A stretch of DNA of 64,000 nucleotides from Lobosporangium transversale (GCF_002105155.1 NW_019029021.1:186001-250000), one strand, 5' to 3'. Counted from the first letter of the stretch, positions 1 through 12,588 are shown. Made by a program: numbers and translations. Notes: generated from the sequence alone by a model not told the origin.

Positions 1-919
1 CCATGTCATCGTCACTATCCAAAGTCCGACGTGCAGGCTTCTCCATCATCTTCTTTTCCAGCTGCTGGATATCTCTAGTCAACTTGACTAAACCATCCAC
101 ATGTGAAGGCGTAGTTGCTGAGGGTGAACTCTGTTTTGAAGGTTGATTAGGAATAACTGCGGCGGTCGTCGTCGTCGGAGCAATAGAGGCAGATGATACA
201 GAGGCGCCTTCATGACGCACTGACTGCGGCTGCGGCCGATTGGGATCATATAATCTATGGTTCTGTTGCTGTCTCTGCTGTTGCTGCTGCTTCTGCTGCT
301 TCTGCTGCTTCTGCGAACCATGACTCGATCGCCTGTGAGCACCTAAATCATGATTATAGGTGTCACCTGGATTAGAGCGTGTGAATGACTGTTGCTGTTG
401 TTGTGTTGTCGAGGTAGAAGGCACAACCGGGATAGGGTCTCTTTTAGGATCAAAAAGTCGGCCAGTTGATCCCGTGGGCCTACTAGAGCTGGTGTCGGAG
501 GCCGCGCCAGTGTTGTTCTCCCTTCGAGAGAGATATCCCCGTGAACGCTCGACAGGTGCACTTGATACACAAGCCGCTGTGGACTCTGAATCATTTTCGG
601 AGGCAGTTGTGCTATTACGGCGGGCTTTATTGCTACTGCTGCCCTTGCCGCCACTACCGCCTTTACCGTTATTACTGTAGGTAGTTCTGTTAGAGGCATT
701 GTTGTTATTGGCGCCAGTGCCGGTGGAGGAGGAGCTGGTACCAGCGTTGGCTGAGTTTAGTCCATTGTGTAAATCTGAATTAAAGGAGGGACTCTTTTCA
801 AGTTTCTTTGGATGATTGCTGCTGGAGCGTTGTTTTCGCGAGCGGGCAGGTTTTGCAGAAGTGGAAGCTGAGTCTGGAGGTACGTATGGAACTGTCAAAC
901 CAGGCTTTGCTGTGCTCAT
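1..919 (-). CDS. Low-complexity protein, 5' part (runs off the left edge)
   Basis: An open minus-strand frame runs without a stop from an ATG at 919 to the window edge, about 306 codons. The protein starts MSTAKPGLTVPYVPPDSAS and is rich in Ser, Asn, Thr and Gln, with a Gln/Lys tract near 255-310 (QKQQKQQKQQ type). At the left edge the composition changes to a charged, helix-like stretch (LVKLTRDIQQLEKKMMEKPA) followed by acidic residues, so a folded domain may follow outside the window. An in-frame stop lies about 50 codons upstream of the ATG, which supports this start. I do not recognise the family. Such Ser/Asn/Gln-rich N-termini are common in fungal regulatory proteins and nonsense-mediated decay or telomere factors, but nothing here decides between them. 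No intron is needed in the visible part. Confidence 0.6.
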   Translation of the reverse strand, partial: MSTAKPGLTVPYVPPDSASTSAKPARSRKQRSSSNHPKKLEKSPSFNSDLHNGLNSANAGTSSSSTGTGANNNNASNRTTYSNNGKGGSGGKGSSSNKARRNSTTASENDSESTAACVSSAPVERSRGYLSRRENNTGAASDTSSSRPTGSTGRLFDPKRDPIPVVPSTSTTQQQQQSFTRSNPGDTYNHDLGAHRRSSHGSQKQQKQQKQQQQQRQQQNHRLYDPNRPQPQSVRHEGASVSSASIAPTTTTAAVIPNQPSKQSSPSATTPSHVDGLVKLTRDIQQLEKKMMEKPARRTLDSDDDM

Positions 920-1436
920 CACTCGCGGGTATCTGGGAACGGTAGGATAGAGAGAATGGGGTGCAAAAGGCGAATAACGTAACTATCAATATTAGGAAAA
1001 TGCGGGAGGTGTGGTCCAATAGACAATAGAGAAGGGTTATTAAAAGGCGAGCTGAGGCTGCAAAAGTTTGTTATAATGGAGTGATGAGAATAAAGAAGAA
1101 ATTGATGAATGTTGGAAATGGAAGAAAAGAGAACATTAAATCAAAGAAAAAAATAATAATGATAATAATAAAAACAATAAAGATTTGAAATCCATGAGAA
1201 GCAACACAATGCTTTTTCTGGGAAGTTGTCACACTGTCATGAGCCTTCAGTGTTTATATTTCATGGATAGCACCATCTAAAAAATATAAACATGTGGTGG
1301 GGCGCCGCAGTTGATTACAACCCCTGCGTAGTGTCATGGAAGCTGGTGGCAGGTGACACAAAAAAAGTTGACTACGTAAGGAGAGTTGGATATTAAAGGC
1401 AAAACGTTGTTTATCTTTAAAATGTGGTTTGATAGG
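920..1436. other. Intergenic, between GH81 3' end and the low-complexity gene
   Basis: About 500 bp that is both the 3' flank of the GH81 gene and the promoter side of the left-edge gene. It contains A-rich stretches near 1140-1180 and nothing that reads as a conserved protein. No RNA gene was seen. Confidence 0.5.
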
Positions 1437-4199
1437 CTACTTTGAGCAAGTATTCATTGAAGCAACATAGAATAGTGCCCATGTCAGGGTCAAACCATCA
1501 TCAAGTGGTATTCGTCCACCATCTCGGACTGAAAAGTATTGCCATGCCGCCTCCTTGTCCAATGTGGCATAATTCATCATCAAGATCGACTTCCAACCAT
1601 CTTCAATATATCCGACTCGGGACTTCAACAAACTCTCCCATTCTTCTTGTACAAACTTGCGTCGGCGCACGAGTGGTAACGCCGGTGTAGCCGGAATCAT
1701 TTGGATACCTTGAATGCACTCTGCAAAACATAAACATGTTTTAAATAAATAGAAAAGTTAATAAACCTTAGCCATGAGCAATCTTGAGAAACTGATTCAT
1801 ATTTAGCAATCCCGACAGCAAGAAGGAATATTAAAAACCATGAGTGGGTTAAATAATTTACCAATGCGTGATGAGAAGTAGGTTGTGTGGTCAACCTTGT
1901 TTTCAAAAAGGATACCAGTCACTTTGTTGCCGATAAAGGCTCTTGGGTGGTTCATATTGTCATTCTCCAACAAAAAGTAAGCTTGGATAGACCTGCGCGC
2001 AATCGTCAACATCAACTGACCAAGTCGTTCCAGCTCGGGCTGATTATCCATTCTACCCCAAAGTGACATGGCATAGTAAAAGTTGATGTCTTCAGACGTC
2101 GATTCTTCGTCTTTGCCATCCAATGAAACGAAAATTCCTTGGGACCACGAGTGGCCCATAAACCAGTCAAAGGAGCGGAAGACAGGGAAGTAAGGATCGT
2201 CTTTGGAAGGATTTGCCACGTCGCGTACGAGGCTGTTAACGAATGCTGAGACATCGCTGGTTCTCCATTTAGGGTCTAAGTGACGGATAATCGCAGCAGT
2301 ATGGATAAAGTAGCCATAATGATAGTGGTGATCACTAATAAAAACGAGGATAACCATCGTCAATGGTCAATCTTTAGACCTCAAAGTTCAATAAAACAGA
2401 TCTGAGTTACTTACTTGTACCAACTGTTCCCAAAGTCAGCCAAGGCGCCCTTCTCCAATCCCTGTATACTAATTAGTCCTCGCCAGGTTTTGTCGTAAAC
2501 CAAGCGATACTGTTGCTTATTGTCCAAAAACCGCTCAAAAGCCCTCTTGAGTTTCCAAAGACATTTCTCATACAAGGGTCCATTCCGGTCCCCGATTACA
2601 TCAATTACGACCAAACTTAGGAGCGCAAATTTGGCAAGTCTCTTGCCCGAAAAATACATTGAGTCCAGATCCGCATCAAGATCGAAATCCAGCTCAGCGT
2701 CTCTCTCTGCTTGCTGTCGAATCTCGATTAATCGCTCTGACGTAACAACCTCTGACCAACTCTCAGGAAGGAGCCCAACTTTGAGCCGTTCAGGCTCATA
2801 TAGAAACCAGATAGGTCCTTCGTATGCCACCATCTTACCTTTGGTCGTGGATGGAAGCGTCACTGATGTAGGAACTGCGATATCTGTGAGGATCTCTCGA
2901 TGATGTGGCAGCGTGAAGTGGATAAACTTTTTACTAATGTCCCCAGCCAACTTCCAATCGATCCTATAGCCGCCTGCATCACTATATTGTTGAAATATGG
3001 TGAAAAAAAAAAAAAAAAAAAAAAAAAAGTTAAGACAAAACCGATATAGGATGCGCATGTCTATGAGCTATATATGTTATATGCTCTAGAGTTGTTTTTT
3101 ACTTTTTCAGATTTTTCTGGAGGACAGAGAGGTGTCCTCCGGTGGTATAAACACCAACAGCTTGATCATAGAGACGCTCCGTTTCCACTTCGTTTCCAAT
3201 TGGTAATTTAGCAATCTGGATCAATCCTGTAAACTTCCCTGAGGTGGACACAACGCGTCTTTGCTCCTTTTTTTCAAGCTGCAATGGACCATCTTTCACC
3301 CTTAGTGGTCTCGCATATAACAACCAGGTGACTCCATTTTCGATCAAGAATCTATACTTAACCCAGCCTTCATTTACTCTATCAGAACTCAGGTTTAAAT
3401 CGCGCTCCAAGGTTCGTACTAAGGTTTCGGAATAGACCTGTGGAGTCAAATCACGATATATTCCTGTAATGAAGGCCATGCCCCTGACAATAGGGACCCG
3501 GATAAAAGACCTTGGGTTCTCTTGACGCCCCTGTGCTCCCTCGCTGTCAGGGAATAAGAGCATGGTGCATCCAAATTCTTCAAAGTCTCCGACACTCATC
3601 TGGTGATTTGTATCAAACTCTGCTGCAGAAAGCCCCATGCTGACTAGGAAAGGGTTGAGGTAATACTTGGAGCTCCCTGGAGATGTATCATCTCCCCAAT
3701 TGTTCCCTCCTTCCTCGGTCGGGTTGGAAAAATCCTGTGAGGGCCCAAATACTTTCATATCATCATCGATATGTGAGATACCAAGACCTTGCTGCCCAAG
3801 GCTAGCGCCATCCCATCGTAAGCCATACGGGTGTGTCCAGACCGGGGCGTGCGAGTCATCAAGCATCAGGTTTCCATAAAACTTGTTTGTAGGAAGCGAT
3901 CTGGCTCTATCCTTTGCTTGGATTCGCATCGGCTCTACCACATGATCATGGTGATCAAACATTGGTAATGGCGGCTCTTTACTGATAGGCTTTAAGATTG
4001 AGTCGTCGTGATTTAATGTCATCTGTGACAGAGACCGCTCTTTGTGGCCAACATCCGCAGGTTCAAACATTTTTACAATTGTTCTCTTTCGAGGCCGACT
4101 TTGATGGTTAATGATAATACTAATGGCTGCTGACCTAGCTATAAGAGTTATTGCCAGAATAAGTGGAATAAGTGTTAGGCTTCGCATTGTTGGAGACAA
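1437..4199 (-). CDS. GH81 endo-1,3-beta-glucanase
   Basis: A glycoside hydrolase of family 81 that cleaves internal beta-1,3-glucan bonds, used in wall remodelling, septum dissolution or feeding on other fungi. Four exons read 4199-3103, 2981-2415, 2334-1862 and 1720-1437, totalling 2421 nt or 806 residues. Family landmarks occur in order: KFYGNLMLDDSHAPVWTHPY in exon 1, DKTWRGLISIQGLEKGALAD near the end of exon 2, YNDHHYHYGYF across the exon 2/3 junction (about 553-563), FDWFMGHSWSQGIF (610-623), then the acidic catalytic stretch KDEESTSE (629-636), and ECIQGIQMIPATPAL across the last junction. The N-terminus has a hydrophobic segment at about residues 8-30, so the protein is secreted or a type II membrane protein. 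Each GT-AG junction restores the motif, so the model is firm. Intron 1 contains a run of about 24 adenines as seen on the + strand. Confidence 0.93.
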
Positions 4200-4503
4200 T
4201 GGTCATTAATGCCCCTTCCTTTTCTTGAAGCAAAGCGAGAGACATGAAAGAAGGAGAAAGAAGAGATGGCTGGAGGGATGGTTGTGTAGTTTAACCAATG
4301 CTTTTACTTTGGGTACTTTGGTGTATTTCCTTGTGCAAAAGGAGTGAAGAAGAGGCTTTTGCCTAAAATAATGCAATGGGAGTGCTTTGTTCAGAAAGAG
4401 TGCAGTTGTCTTAATGCGTCAATATATATCTTTTCGGTATGAGGAAAAAGGGAAAAAGAAAAAACGCAAAATTTCTTTTTATTCTTTTTTAGTGTTTTAA
4501 AGT
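4200..4503. other. Intergenic, GH81 promoter and DNAJC8 3' flank
   Basis: About 300 bp separating two minus-strand genes. It holds A/T-rich sequence including a poly-T stretch near 4475-4495 and no protein-like reading frame. Confidence 0.5.
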
Positions 4504-5302
4504 CTAAAATCCCTCTGTTGCCGATGATGTAGTTGGCCGTTTATTATAAGGTACTGCTGACTCTTCTGCAACAGCCCTAGGAGGTCTGAATGTTGATGGT
4601 TTCTTCCTCTTTATTTTACCTCCTGCAGTCTTCCCTGCCTGAAAATTCCTCCAACCCTGTACACGATCATCTCTAGAATCTTCCCACACCTTTTGTGCTT
4701 CTTGCTTTCGTTTCCGTTCCGAAATAACTTCATCCTGTTTCCTTGCCTCAGCTCCCTCTGCTTCCATTTCCTTCTTAATCAGCTTGCGCTTGCGTAATTC
4801 TGCCTCAATCAATAAATCCTTCGTCTTTTGTTTGACCAGGGACTTGTAAACGGGCGATGTAAAAAAAGGATCTGTCGGTGCAATGTTCAATGGTTGTGCT
4901 TTCTTGACTTCGTATTTGGCTTCCTCAATAATACTGTTTAAAAATGAACGTTTGCCTGGATCCATGAGATCCATTTCTGCCTTCTTGAGTAGATCAAAAG
5001 CATCCTGTGCTTTCGGATGTTTGACCTTGTCAGGATGAATCATCAGTCTATATCCCAAAAAAATAAATAAATAAACCTAGCTTTACTTTACATTTCTCCC
5101 AAAGATTCTTTTTCTTCCCTTTCATGACTTACGATTTCCTGCGGTATGCCATCTTGATGTCTTTTTCAACACAATTCATGTCCAGTTCGAGGATGTCATA
5201 TGGGTCTAGCTTGAAGCATGCCATAATACGCTCTACTTCTGCATCTTTTTGCACAGCTGATGCTTCCACTTCCAGCATCCGTTCAATGTCAAAGTCGGCC
5301 AT
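4504..5302 (-). CDS. DNAJC8-like J-domain splicing protein
   Basis: A J-domain protein of the DNAJC8/SPF31 type, a nuclear Hsp70 co-chaperone associated with the spliceosome. Two exons, 5302-5133 and 5047-4504, give 714 nt and 237 residues, close to human DNAJC8 as I recall it (about 250). The start reads MADFDIERMLEVEASAVQKD. The J-domain follows, with FKLDPYDILEL at 30-40, helix II running into the splice junction (MAYRRKS) and the diagnostic HPD at residues 61-63 in the next exon, so the intron interrupts the J-domain just before HPD. The C-terminal half is a long charged helix with KRKR and KIKRKK clusters that look like nuclear localisation signals, then a disordered tail. The stop lies 202 bp from the ATG of GH81's neighbour intergenic region and the gene lies 190 bp downstream of the SMC4 stop on the same strand. 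Confidence 0.9.
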
Positions 5303-5491
5303 GCTTCCTCGCGTTTCTTCTTGTCACAATGGCAATAGTTTAAATATATTACAATGTCGTTCAGGGTAGAAAGTGTAGTAATGGATTGATGTTGACAAAG
5401 TTTAATTGCATCGTATTGCCTGCAAGTCACGTTTCGGCTCTCAGGCAAGCAGTCTCATGGGTATGAATTTTTTTTAAAAAAAAAAATAGTT

Positions 5492-8400
5492 TTACAAAGC
5501 AATTGGTTCACTAGCGCTACCTAAATGTCTAAGTTTTGAAGGACCACCGGCACTTAGATCTGATGTATGTCTTGACATTGTTGACATCCTTCTTGCGGCG
5601 CCCTCGCCTTGCCGTTGTCCATACATCTGTGAAGACGAAGGTGTCATTGGTATCGGCCGTAATACTGTGATTGCTGAAGGGTTGATTGAGATCGATTTTG
5701 TCTTATTATTGGTTTTATAGATACCCACAAGGCGATCCGCAAGCTCAAACATGTTGTTACGAAGTGAAATGATCACGAATTGTGCATTCTTTGTCCGCTC
5801 TTTGATATAGTTGGCCACAATCGAGACATTCCTAAAGTCAAGGGCTGCATCAATCTCATCCATCACATACAATGGTGTGGGCTTGTAGTGGTGCAATGCA
5901 AAAACAAGAGCAAGAGAACTCAATGTCTAAGTCATACATACGAGGATATTCAGCTTCAAGTTAGCATAGTAATTAAAGATTATAAAACAGCACCATCCCA
6001 TGCACCATGCATACTGAAAAGCTTACCTTTTCACCTCCAGACAAGTTGGAGATGTTTTTCCAACTCTTTTTAGGAGGCATGACACTAAAGATAATACCTT
6101 CTGAAAAAGGATCCAGACTGTCAACCAGCTCCAGTTCTGCATTGCCTCCTAGCGTAATCATTTGGTACATCTCCTTCAGTCGTTGCGAGATGATCTGGAA
6201 CCCTGCCATGAATTCATCCAGCCGTCGTTTTCGAAGCTCGTCATATGCTTTTTTAGCCTCCTCTCTCCGGACAGTAATCTCTTCTAGGTCTTTTGCTCTG
6301 GCCAAGTACTCTTCTTCACGCTTCTTGTACTCCTCCAAGACCGAGAGGTTTGGCTTGGCGGATGAAAGCTGCACCTCTAATTGCTGAATCTGTTGCTCTA
6401 ATTCGTGCTTGTCAATCATACCCAAATCTGTTTCTGGAATCTCTTGAAGTTCAGCCACAACCTCATCCTCATCATAATCAACCTCCTGGAGAGTAAGCCC
6501 CTTCAATTGGTCACTCCAATGTTTGGTGCGACGTCCCACATCTGCTAGTGATTGCTTTAAATCATCCAACTGGTTCTTCATTTCAACTTCAGCAGTCCGA
6601 ATCTTATTAATAACTTTGAGCTTTTCATCTAGCTCCTGCTTCATCTCCTCCATCTCCTCTTTCTTCTCTTCCATGGTTTGTTTGGCTTCTTCGGCCTTTT
6701 TACGGATGATGACAGCTTCTTGCGTCTTTTCCTTGATTTGCTTCTCTAATTCCTGCAGATCCTCAGATACCTCTGCTAACTCCTTCTCATGCTTTGCAAC
6801 CTGAGTTCCAAGCTTAACCACGTCCTTCTCGGCCTTGTTCTTGGCTACTCTAGTTTTGGTTGATTTGTCTCCTAATGCTTCAATTTGTTCTCTCAGTCCA
6901 ACAACTTTAGACTTTTGAGCCCTAAGTTTGACACCTCCTGCATCTAGAATCTTGTTCTGGAGATCCTTGATCTTTTCTTCAATCGATTGAGCATTCTGTT
7001 TGATAGCATCCATTTCAGCTCTAAGTTCTGTTGCCTTTTTAGACAGTTGTTTCATCTTGGTTAAATCCGCGGGCTTCGGCTCTGCTTCCTTCTTTAACAT
7101 CTCGACACGCTTCTCGCTTTCTGAGATGCGTTTTTGATTTGAATCCACATCCATCTTGAACATCGACAAGCGCATCTCCATCTTTGGAACATTAGCCACA
7201 GTCGAGCTAAGTTCTCGTTCTATCGAAAGTTTCTCTTGCTGGAAAAATCTATACGCCGTTTCTGCCTGGTCGCGTTCGTGTTCAAGCTTCTCTACTGCCT
7301 CAGCTGTATACTCGCCTGTAGACAATGTTGAGCTCATTGCCCCGCGCATCACACGTGTGCCACCTCCTGTCATAGTTCCAGACTTGTCAATTAGCTGTCC
7401 ATCTAATGTTACCACTCTCCACCGCTGTTTTCCATATGCGATCCTATTAGCCTGCCTTAAATCGTCCGCAACAAGTGTATCCTGCATCACACTATAAAAC
7501 GCGGGCGCAAACTTGGGATCTGCGGGTCGAACAAGATCGAAAAGACGAGGAACATTTTCAGGGGTCTGGATGGGTCTCAAGTCCTTTTTGGGAAGTTGAT
7601 TTAAAAGAATAAGTGAAACACGGCCTAGATTACTCTTGCGAACAAATTCGATACACTGTTGTCCCACTTCAACATCATCTACGACAATATTCTCCAGAGC
7701 TGGACAAGCAGTCGAAATTGCTACGTCATACTTGTCATCAATAGCGCCTAAATTGCCGAGACGGCCATGAATGCCATTGATCCGCCCAAGATCTCGTTGC
7801 CGCATGAGATTGTTCAGTACGGCAGAGCGAGACTGCGTCTTTTGTTGAGACGCGCGGGCCTCCTCCGCACGGGCTCTAGCATGGTTAGCCCTATCTCTCA
7901 GCAGTACTTCTCTTTGAGCCATTTCCTATAATGAGATCAGTGCATAAAAACAGAAAAAAGCGTGAGCTGATTCACGCCTCTTTACTGCGCATATGGATAG
8001 CTAAGGGCGAGAGCTGCAAGTACGTCCATTCCTACCTTAATATTTCGTTCCATATTTGCAATCTGTCCTGCAGACGCCTGGATATTCTCCTTTAATTCGA
8101 GAATCTCAGTCTCTTTTACTTCTTGTGCGTTCTTGAGTGTCTTCAAACTCTCAAGAGCATTCTCATAATTGAGTCGCTGGTTCTTAGCCTTTTCCTCAAG
8201 TAGATCATATTCAGACTGAGCCATGTCAATTTCACTTTGCTTGCCTACAATCTTGGCTGTCCACGGCGCGAGCTGTTTTTGATGTTCCTCAATCTGCTGA
8301 GTAAACTCTTCTGTTTTGCCCTTGAGACTTTCACGAATGTTTTCCAGTTCCACTTCTGCAGCCTCTAAATTTTTTTCAAGCTTTTCGAGTTCTGCTTGAT

Positions 8401-10361
8401 GTTTGACAAGATCTGCTTCATGGTTGCGGACCCAGGATTGGTTGTCAGCGAGTGAGTGTTTGTCCTAAATTGTAAGATATATAGCGTATTGTAAGCGAGA
8501 GGTTTTCGTTCTTAATGGCGACGACAAGGAGTTAGTGGTAGTGATAACCAAAGTGATGATGGATGAACATACAGCGGCAAGCGATTTTGTGATTTTTTTC
8601 TCTTTGCTTTTCAAATGCTTCCTGTTTTCCTGCATCTGGACGTCTTCACGATCGATTTTAGCTAACTGTTTGAGAACTTCACTTGTCTCTTTGTCTATTT
8701 TCTATTGATTCAGGGTGGAGAAACATTGTGTTAGTTCCAAATTTATCAAAAATACACACTTGATATTTGCAATGGGCAAAACTTTCAGAAGTGGTTACCT
8801 CATATTCCTTGACTCTAGCATTGTGCTCTGTCTCCAAAGCCTGAATCTCATCTCGAAGCCCTTTATGTTTGTTCTGATCCTCCTCAAGCTTAGCTGATAG
8901 TTGAGCCTAATGTGTTATCGGATCCAGACTGATGAGTACTAGTTTGTAATAGAATCGAAGAAGCACACAGCTCTGTCAAGTATATACTTACAACTTGTTT
9001 CTCCTCTTTTTCTGCCTTTTTTTTGCATTCCCAAAGGTAAATCTGATAAAGTGCAGACTGCTTTAAAGCCAGGTTGTTCCCGTCCTTCAAAAATGACTCT
9101 GCTTCCCTTTTTCTTTCCTAGTGTGTGGGGCACAGTTAGAATATTATGCTTAGATTAGCAAAAAGATAAATAACATACTATATTAGCATGCCTTAATACT
9201 ATAGCAAGAAAAGAATCTTACCTCCAAACTGTCTTTCTCTTTTTCGACGTACTTGACCCTTGTCAATCTCTCTGAGCGCTCATCATTCAATGCCTCTAGC
9301 TCCACTGCAGAACTTTCAATAGTCTCTTTGTATGCTGATGTGCCGATAATATCTTCTAGATATTCCAGTAGACCATCTTCATGGTCATTCTGCGCCTTAG
9401 CCTTCATCTGAGCAATCGATTCAACTTCACCCTGTAGAATTAGGAATCTTTTATGATCAAGGTCAATGCCTCGGCCCTTCAAGAGTGTTGTTACAGCAGT
9501 ATAAGAACTCAAAAAGTTGTTCACAAAGTATTTGCTAGAGTTGTTCTGGTAGGCCACACGAGACACCACCAAAGTTGAACCTTGAATTCGCTCAAAATTA
9601 TCAGGCCCTGGCTACGAGAAACAGAATGTATGAGGTATTGAAATGACTGGTAAATATTTACCATAGTGGTCGATCGATTTCACTGCAAATGGGGCACATT
9701 TCAATAAGAGATGAAAAAGCAGAAAATAATGTATTACCAGGTCCATGATCTCGCAGAAATGAATCTCCACAGCACAGCTGTCAATATTTTCAGCACCTGA
9801 TGAATTGTGAATAAGCTCTGAGAGCTTCCCTTGACGCATCTTACTGGCTCTGTATCCGAAAACGAAAAGCAATGCATCAATGACATTACTCTTGCCGCTG
9901 CCATTAGGTCCTACAATGGATGTGAATGACTTATGAAAGGGCCCAATTTCCTGACGACCAGCATAGGATTTGAAGTTAATGAGGACCATCTTCTCAATCA
10001 CAAGGCGTGGTGCGATCTCCACAGTAGACTCATTGATAGCTTCTACTGTGACAGCTGAGTTACGTTTTGAAAAGGCGAGAGTTTGACGTGAAGAAGATCC
10101 GTTTGGGGTCTGAGTTTGCGGTAGGGGCGTAGCCGGTTGGTTATTGGTGATGGCTGATTGCTGAGACGAGGAGGAAATAGTTTGAGATGTCGGTGCAATG
10201 TTAATTGCTTCGGCCATCTCCTCCACGGTGTCCATCTCCTCCACGGTGTCCATCTCCTCCACAGTGCCCATCTCCTCCACACTCTCCACGTTGTCCACGT
10301 TATCCACGCTGTCCATGTTGTCCACCTTGTCTTCCTTGTCCACGTTTTCCATGCTGTCCAT
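5492..10361 (-). CDS. SMC4: Condensin subunit SMC4
   Basis: Structural maintenance of chromosomes ATPase of condensin; it pairs with SMC2 to compact mitotic chromosomes. Eight exons: 10361-9738, 9611-9222, 9117-8992, 8906-8799, 8701-8573, 8464-8036, 7925-6027 and 5926-5492, totalling 4140 nt or 1379 residues. Walker A is GPNGSGKSN at 151-159. The first coiled coil spans roughly 380-600, the hinge begins near 650 ([11 protein letters not shown]), and the second coiled coil follows. The ABC signature NLSGGEK ends exon 7 and continues as TLSSLAL in exon 8, with Walker [13 protein letters not shown] at about 1254-1265. The variable loop after EIMDL (residue 208) joins directly to [12 protein letters not shown], which matches family spacing. 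The first 50 residues carry an acidic repeat (VEEMDT) encoded by near-perfect 18-bp units. I start at 10361 because the in-frame extension to 10565 is hydrophobic and unlike SMC4 N-termini. All seven introns are in phase 0. Confidence 0.95.
10214..10361 (-). repeat. 18-bp tandem repeat encoding the SMC4 acidic N-terminus
   Basis: Units of the form tccacggtgtccatctcc (+ strand) repeat about three times near-perfectly, then degrade into 9- to 15-bp variants of gtccac toward the start codon. On the coding strand they specify VEEMDT- and VDN-type residues. Unit number may vary between strains. Confidence 0.75.
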
Positions 10362-11789
10362 GTGTAAAAAAGGAGAGGCTGGAACTGAAGAAAAACAAGA
10401 AAGGAAGGCGAAAATGCGAGTCCCTGGGAGGAAATAAGAAACCACTAATATCATGTGACTATTACTGGAATTAAGAGATCTTATTGCATCTTCTTGATAG
10501 TGAGCCACACGAAGAAAGAAAAGCAAGAATGAGAGAAAAGAAGGGGGGAGCAAAGGACGGGACATATATGGTCCCGGCTCTCGGATAATAAGCTTAAGTC
10601 GTCATACTATTCAACTTGGTCAGCTAAAAAGGATTGAGCAAAAAAGTCAGGGTCCAAAAACAGGAATGTTCAGGGCCCCGCTCTTTCCGCTCTCTTTGTG
10701 GGGGGCCGTATGGAGTCCCAGGTTGTAATGAGCCTATTCTTCATTAGACAGTGATACTGTCGAGTTTGTAAATCGAATTGTCATCTCCATATTTTCTTCT
10801 ATGATCATCTACTGTGAAAACTACAAGACTTCATAATTATTGACAGAAGAATAGAGGACGAGAACGAACAAAGACTAGCGCCTGCGAGACAAAACTTCAG
10901 ATGGAGAAGCAGGTCTGCCAAGTAGACATCCTTGAAAAAATGATATCTTCTTTGAAAAACTTTGAGAGACTGTACTCGTAGTTACTTTGATACTTGTGAT
11001 GTATACGCTCAATTCAGGGCCTGGTGGAATGAATATAAACAGTGTATCGTACTGATATACAAAACATACCAACATGGGTTTTCTTTTTTTTCTGAAATAG
11101 AGAAATGAAAATGTTGACATGATAGCAAAAAACTATATCAGCCCCATGTATATCACTGCAAGGAATATCTTGCCTCAAACGAAGACGCTCACCATACAAT
11201 GGAGTACTTCATTTCGTAGGACTACTTGTAAGAGAAAAATACAGCTTTGGTTGTTTCCGTGTTTCACATGTTTTATTGTCGTTCACACTTTTTGAACATG
11301 GATGTTAAGTATTTTAACGTTGTTATGTGGGATACTTCACAAAGCATAACGATTGTCATCCCTTCCAATACCACAAGAGTGTTTACATCTCGAACATTTC
11401 CTGTTGAACAAGAGGAGATCCAAGTCAAAAGATTCGTGTTATGGGCATGACAACTTGATGATCTTAGAGCCATAAAGGCCCCTTTTCAAAAACAATTAGC
11501 GCCGAGAATTTAGAACTATTGAAAAAGCATTTGCCAACAATCTTCTATTGAAGAACTGCATGAAGATCGTACCCATTATGGCCAATAAAAGATCTAAAAT
11601 AATAAATTTTACTTTTTCTCATGACACCACCCTGGGCGGAAAGTCATTTTAGCAGAAGAGGGATTGGTAATGTGTGACTCCGTCGTAGGTGAAGGTTTGC
11701 CTTTCTTGTATGTCCTCTCATCAAAGACACCTCTCTTCGGGTATAATAATATTCATCTAAGAGATGCCTCGTTCACAAGATAAAAGATT
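10362..11789. other. Intergenic, SMC4 promoter and weak unrecognised reading frames
   Basis: Upstream of SMC4 and bounded on the right by segment A. On the + strand, 11295-11450 reads MDVKYFNVVMWDTSQSITIV and so on to a stop, and on the minus strand 10875-10985 reads a serine-rich tail ending EVLSRRR. Both look somewhat coding but have no recognisable family and no convincing gene model around them. An AATAAA-like signal follows the + frame near 11585. I annotate these as uncertain fragments, not genes. Confidence 0.3.
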
Positions 11790-12570
11790 ACTATTATCTT
11801 TATAACAATGAGGATGTAAACACGACCTGCCGCTACCATATAAGCGCTGTGTTATCAAATCACAGGTGTAGTAAAGTATCCAAATATTTAGTCGCGGTGC
11901 GCTACGAGGACCTATACGTATATGACGCGATAGATAGCAAGTTCTTTATTTCCTCCGTCATTGGGTTTGGTGTACCGGTTCACTTTTGTATTAGGGTACA
12001 CCATACCATCACTGACTCACCAGCATTACATTGTTCAGCAGTGTCAAAAAAGAATAAAAGAAAATATAAAAGAAAAGACTAGACTGTTGTAAAAAGTAAG
12101 TGTATCTCCGCTAAGGGAAAGAGGGGTAAGGAAAAATAAAGAAGGAAATAAAGGTAAATTTACAAGGGACACCATCGGATGCCACAAAGTAAGAGAAGCG
12201 TGTTATGGGCAAGAACAAGGACCGAATCGCTGAAAGTCTAGAGCTTGAAAGTAGAAGGGGAACTAACATGTGTAAAGGTAAGCTAGAGAAGGACTGCAGG
12301 ATGAAAGACTAAGGGCTTGCTTGAGCCAGACTCTTTCTTTATATTATCTGTTTGTAGGCATGGCCGTGAAAGTTCCTGACAAGGCCAAGGGAGGGGGATT
12401 CACCAATAGCTAATGAAAGGCCTTTGCACAAAGAAACTTTCCTTCCTGTGGATTCACAAAACATCCCGATTGGTAAATAATAAATGAGTTAATAGAATAA
12501 AAATTAGATAAAGCGTTAAAATGCCCAGCAACAACATAGCTCCGGCGCGCCAGCGAACTTTAGTTTACCG

Positions 12571-12588
12571 GAGGAGCACTGGCTCCTC
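12571..12588. other. Conserved hairpin (segment A copy)
   Basis: GAGGAGC and GCTCCTC flank a 4-nt loop, giving a perfect 7-bp stem. The same hairpin is present at 32,743-32,760, 37,355-37,372 and 45,375-45,392, always next to a second, GC-rich imperfect palindrome containing GGCGCGC. Confidence 0.7.

Noticed and set aside
10158-10474. Ser/Pro- and Leu/His-rich + strand frames
   Set aside because: Antisense shadows of the SMC4 acidic repeat.
10362-10565. N-terminal extension of SMC4
   Set aside because: It is in frame but hydrophobic and Ser/Phe-rich, unlike SMC4, and reads like promoter or leader sequence.
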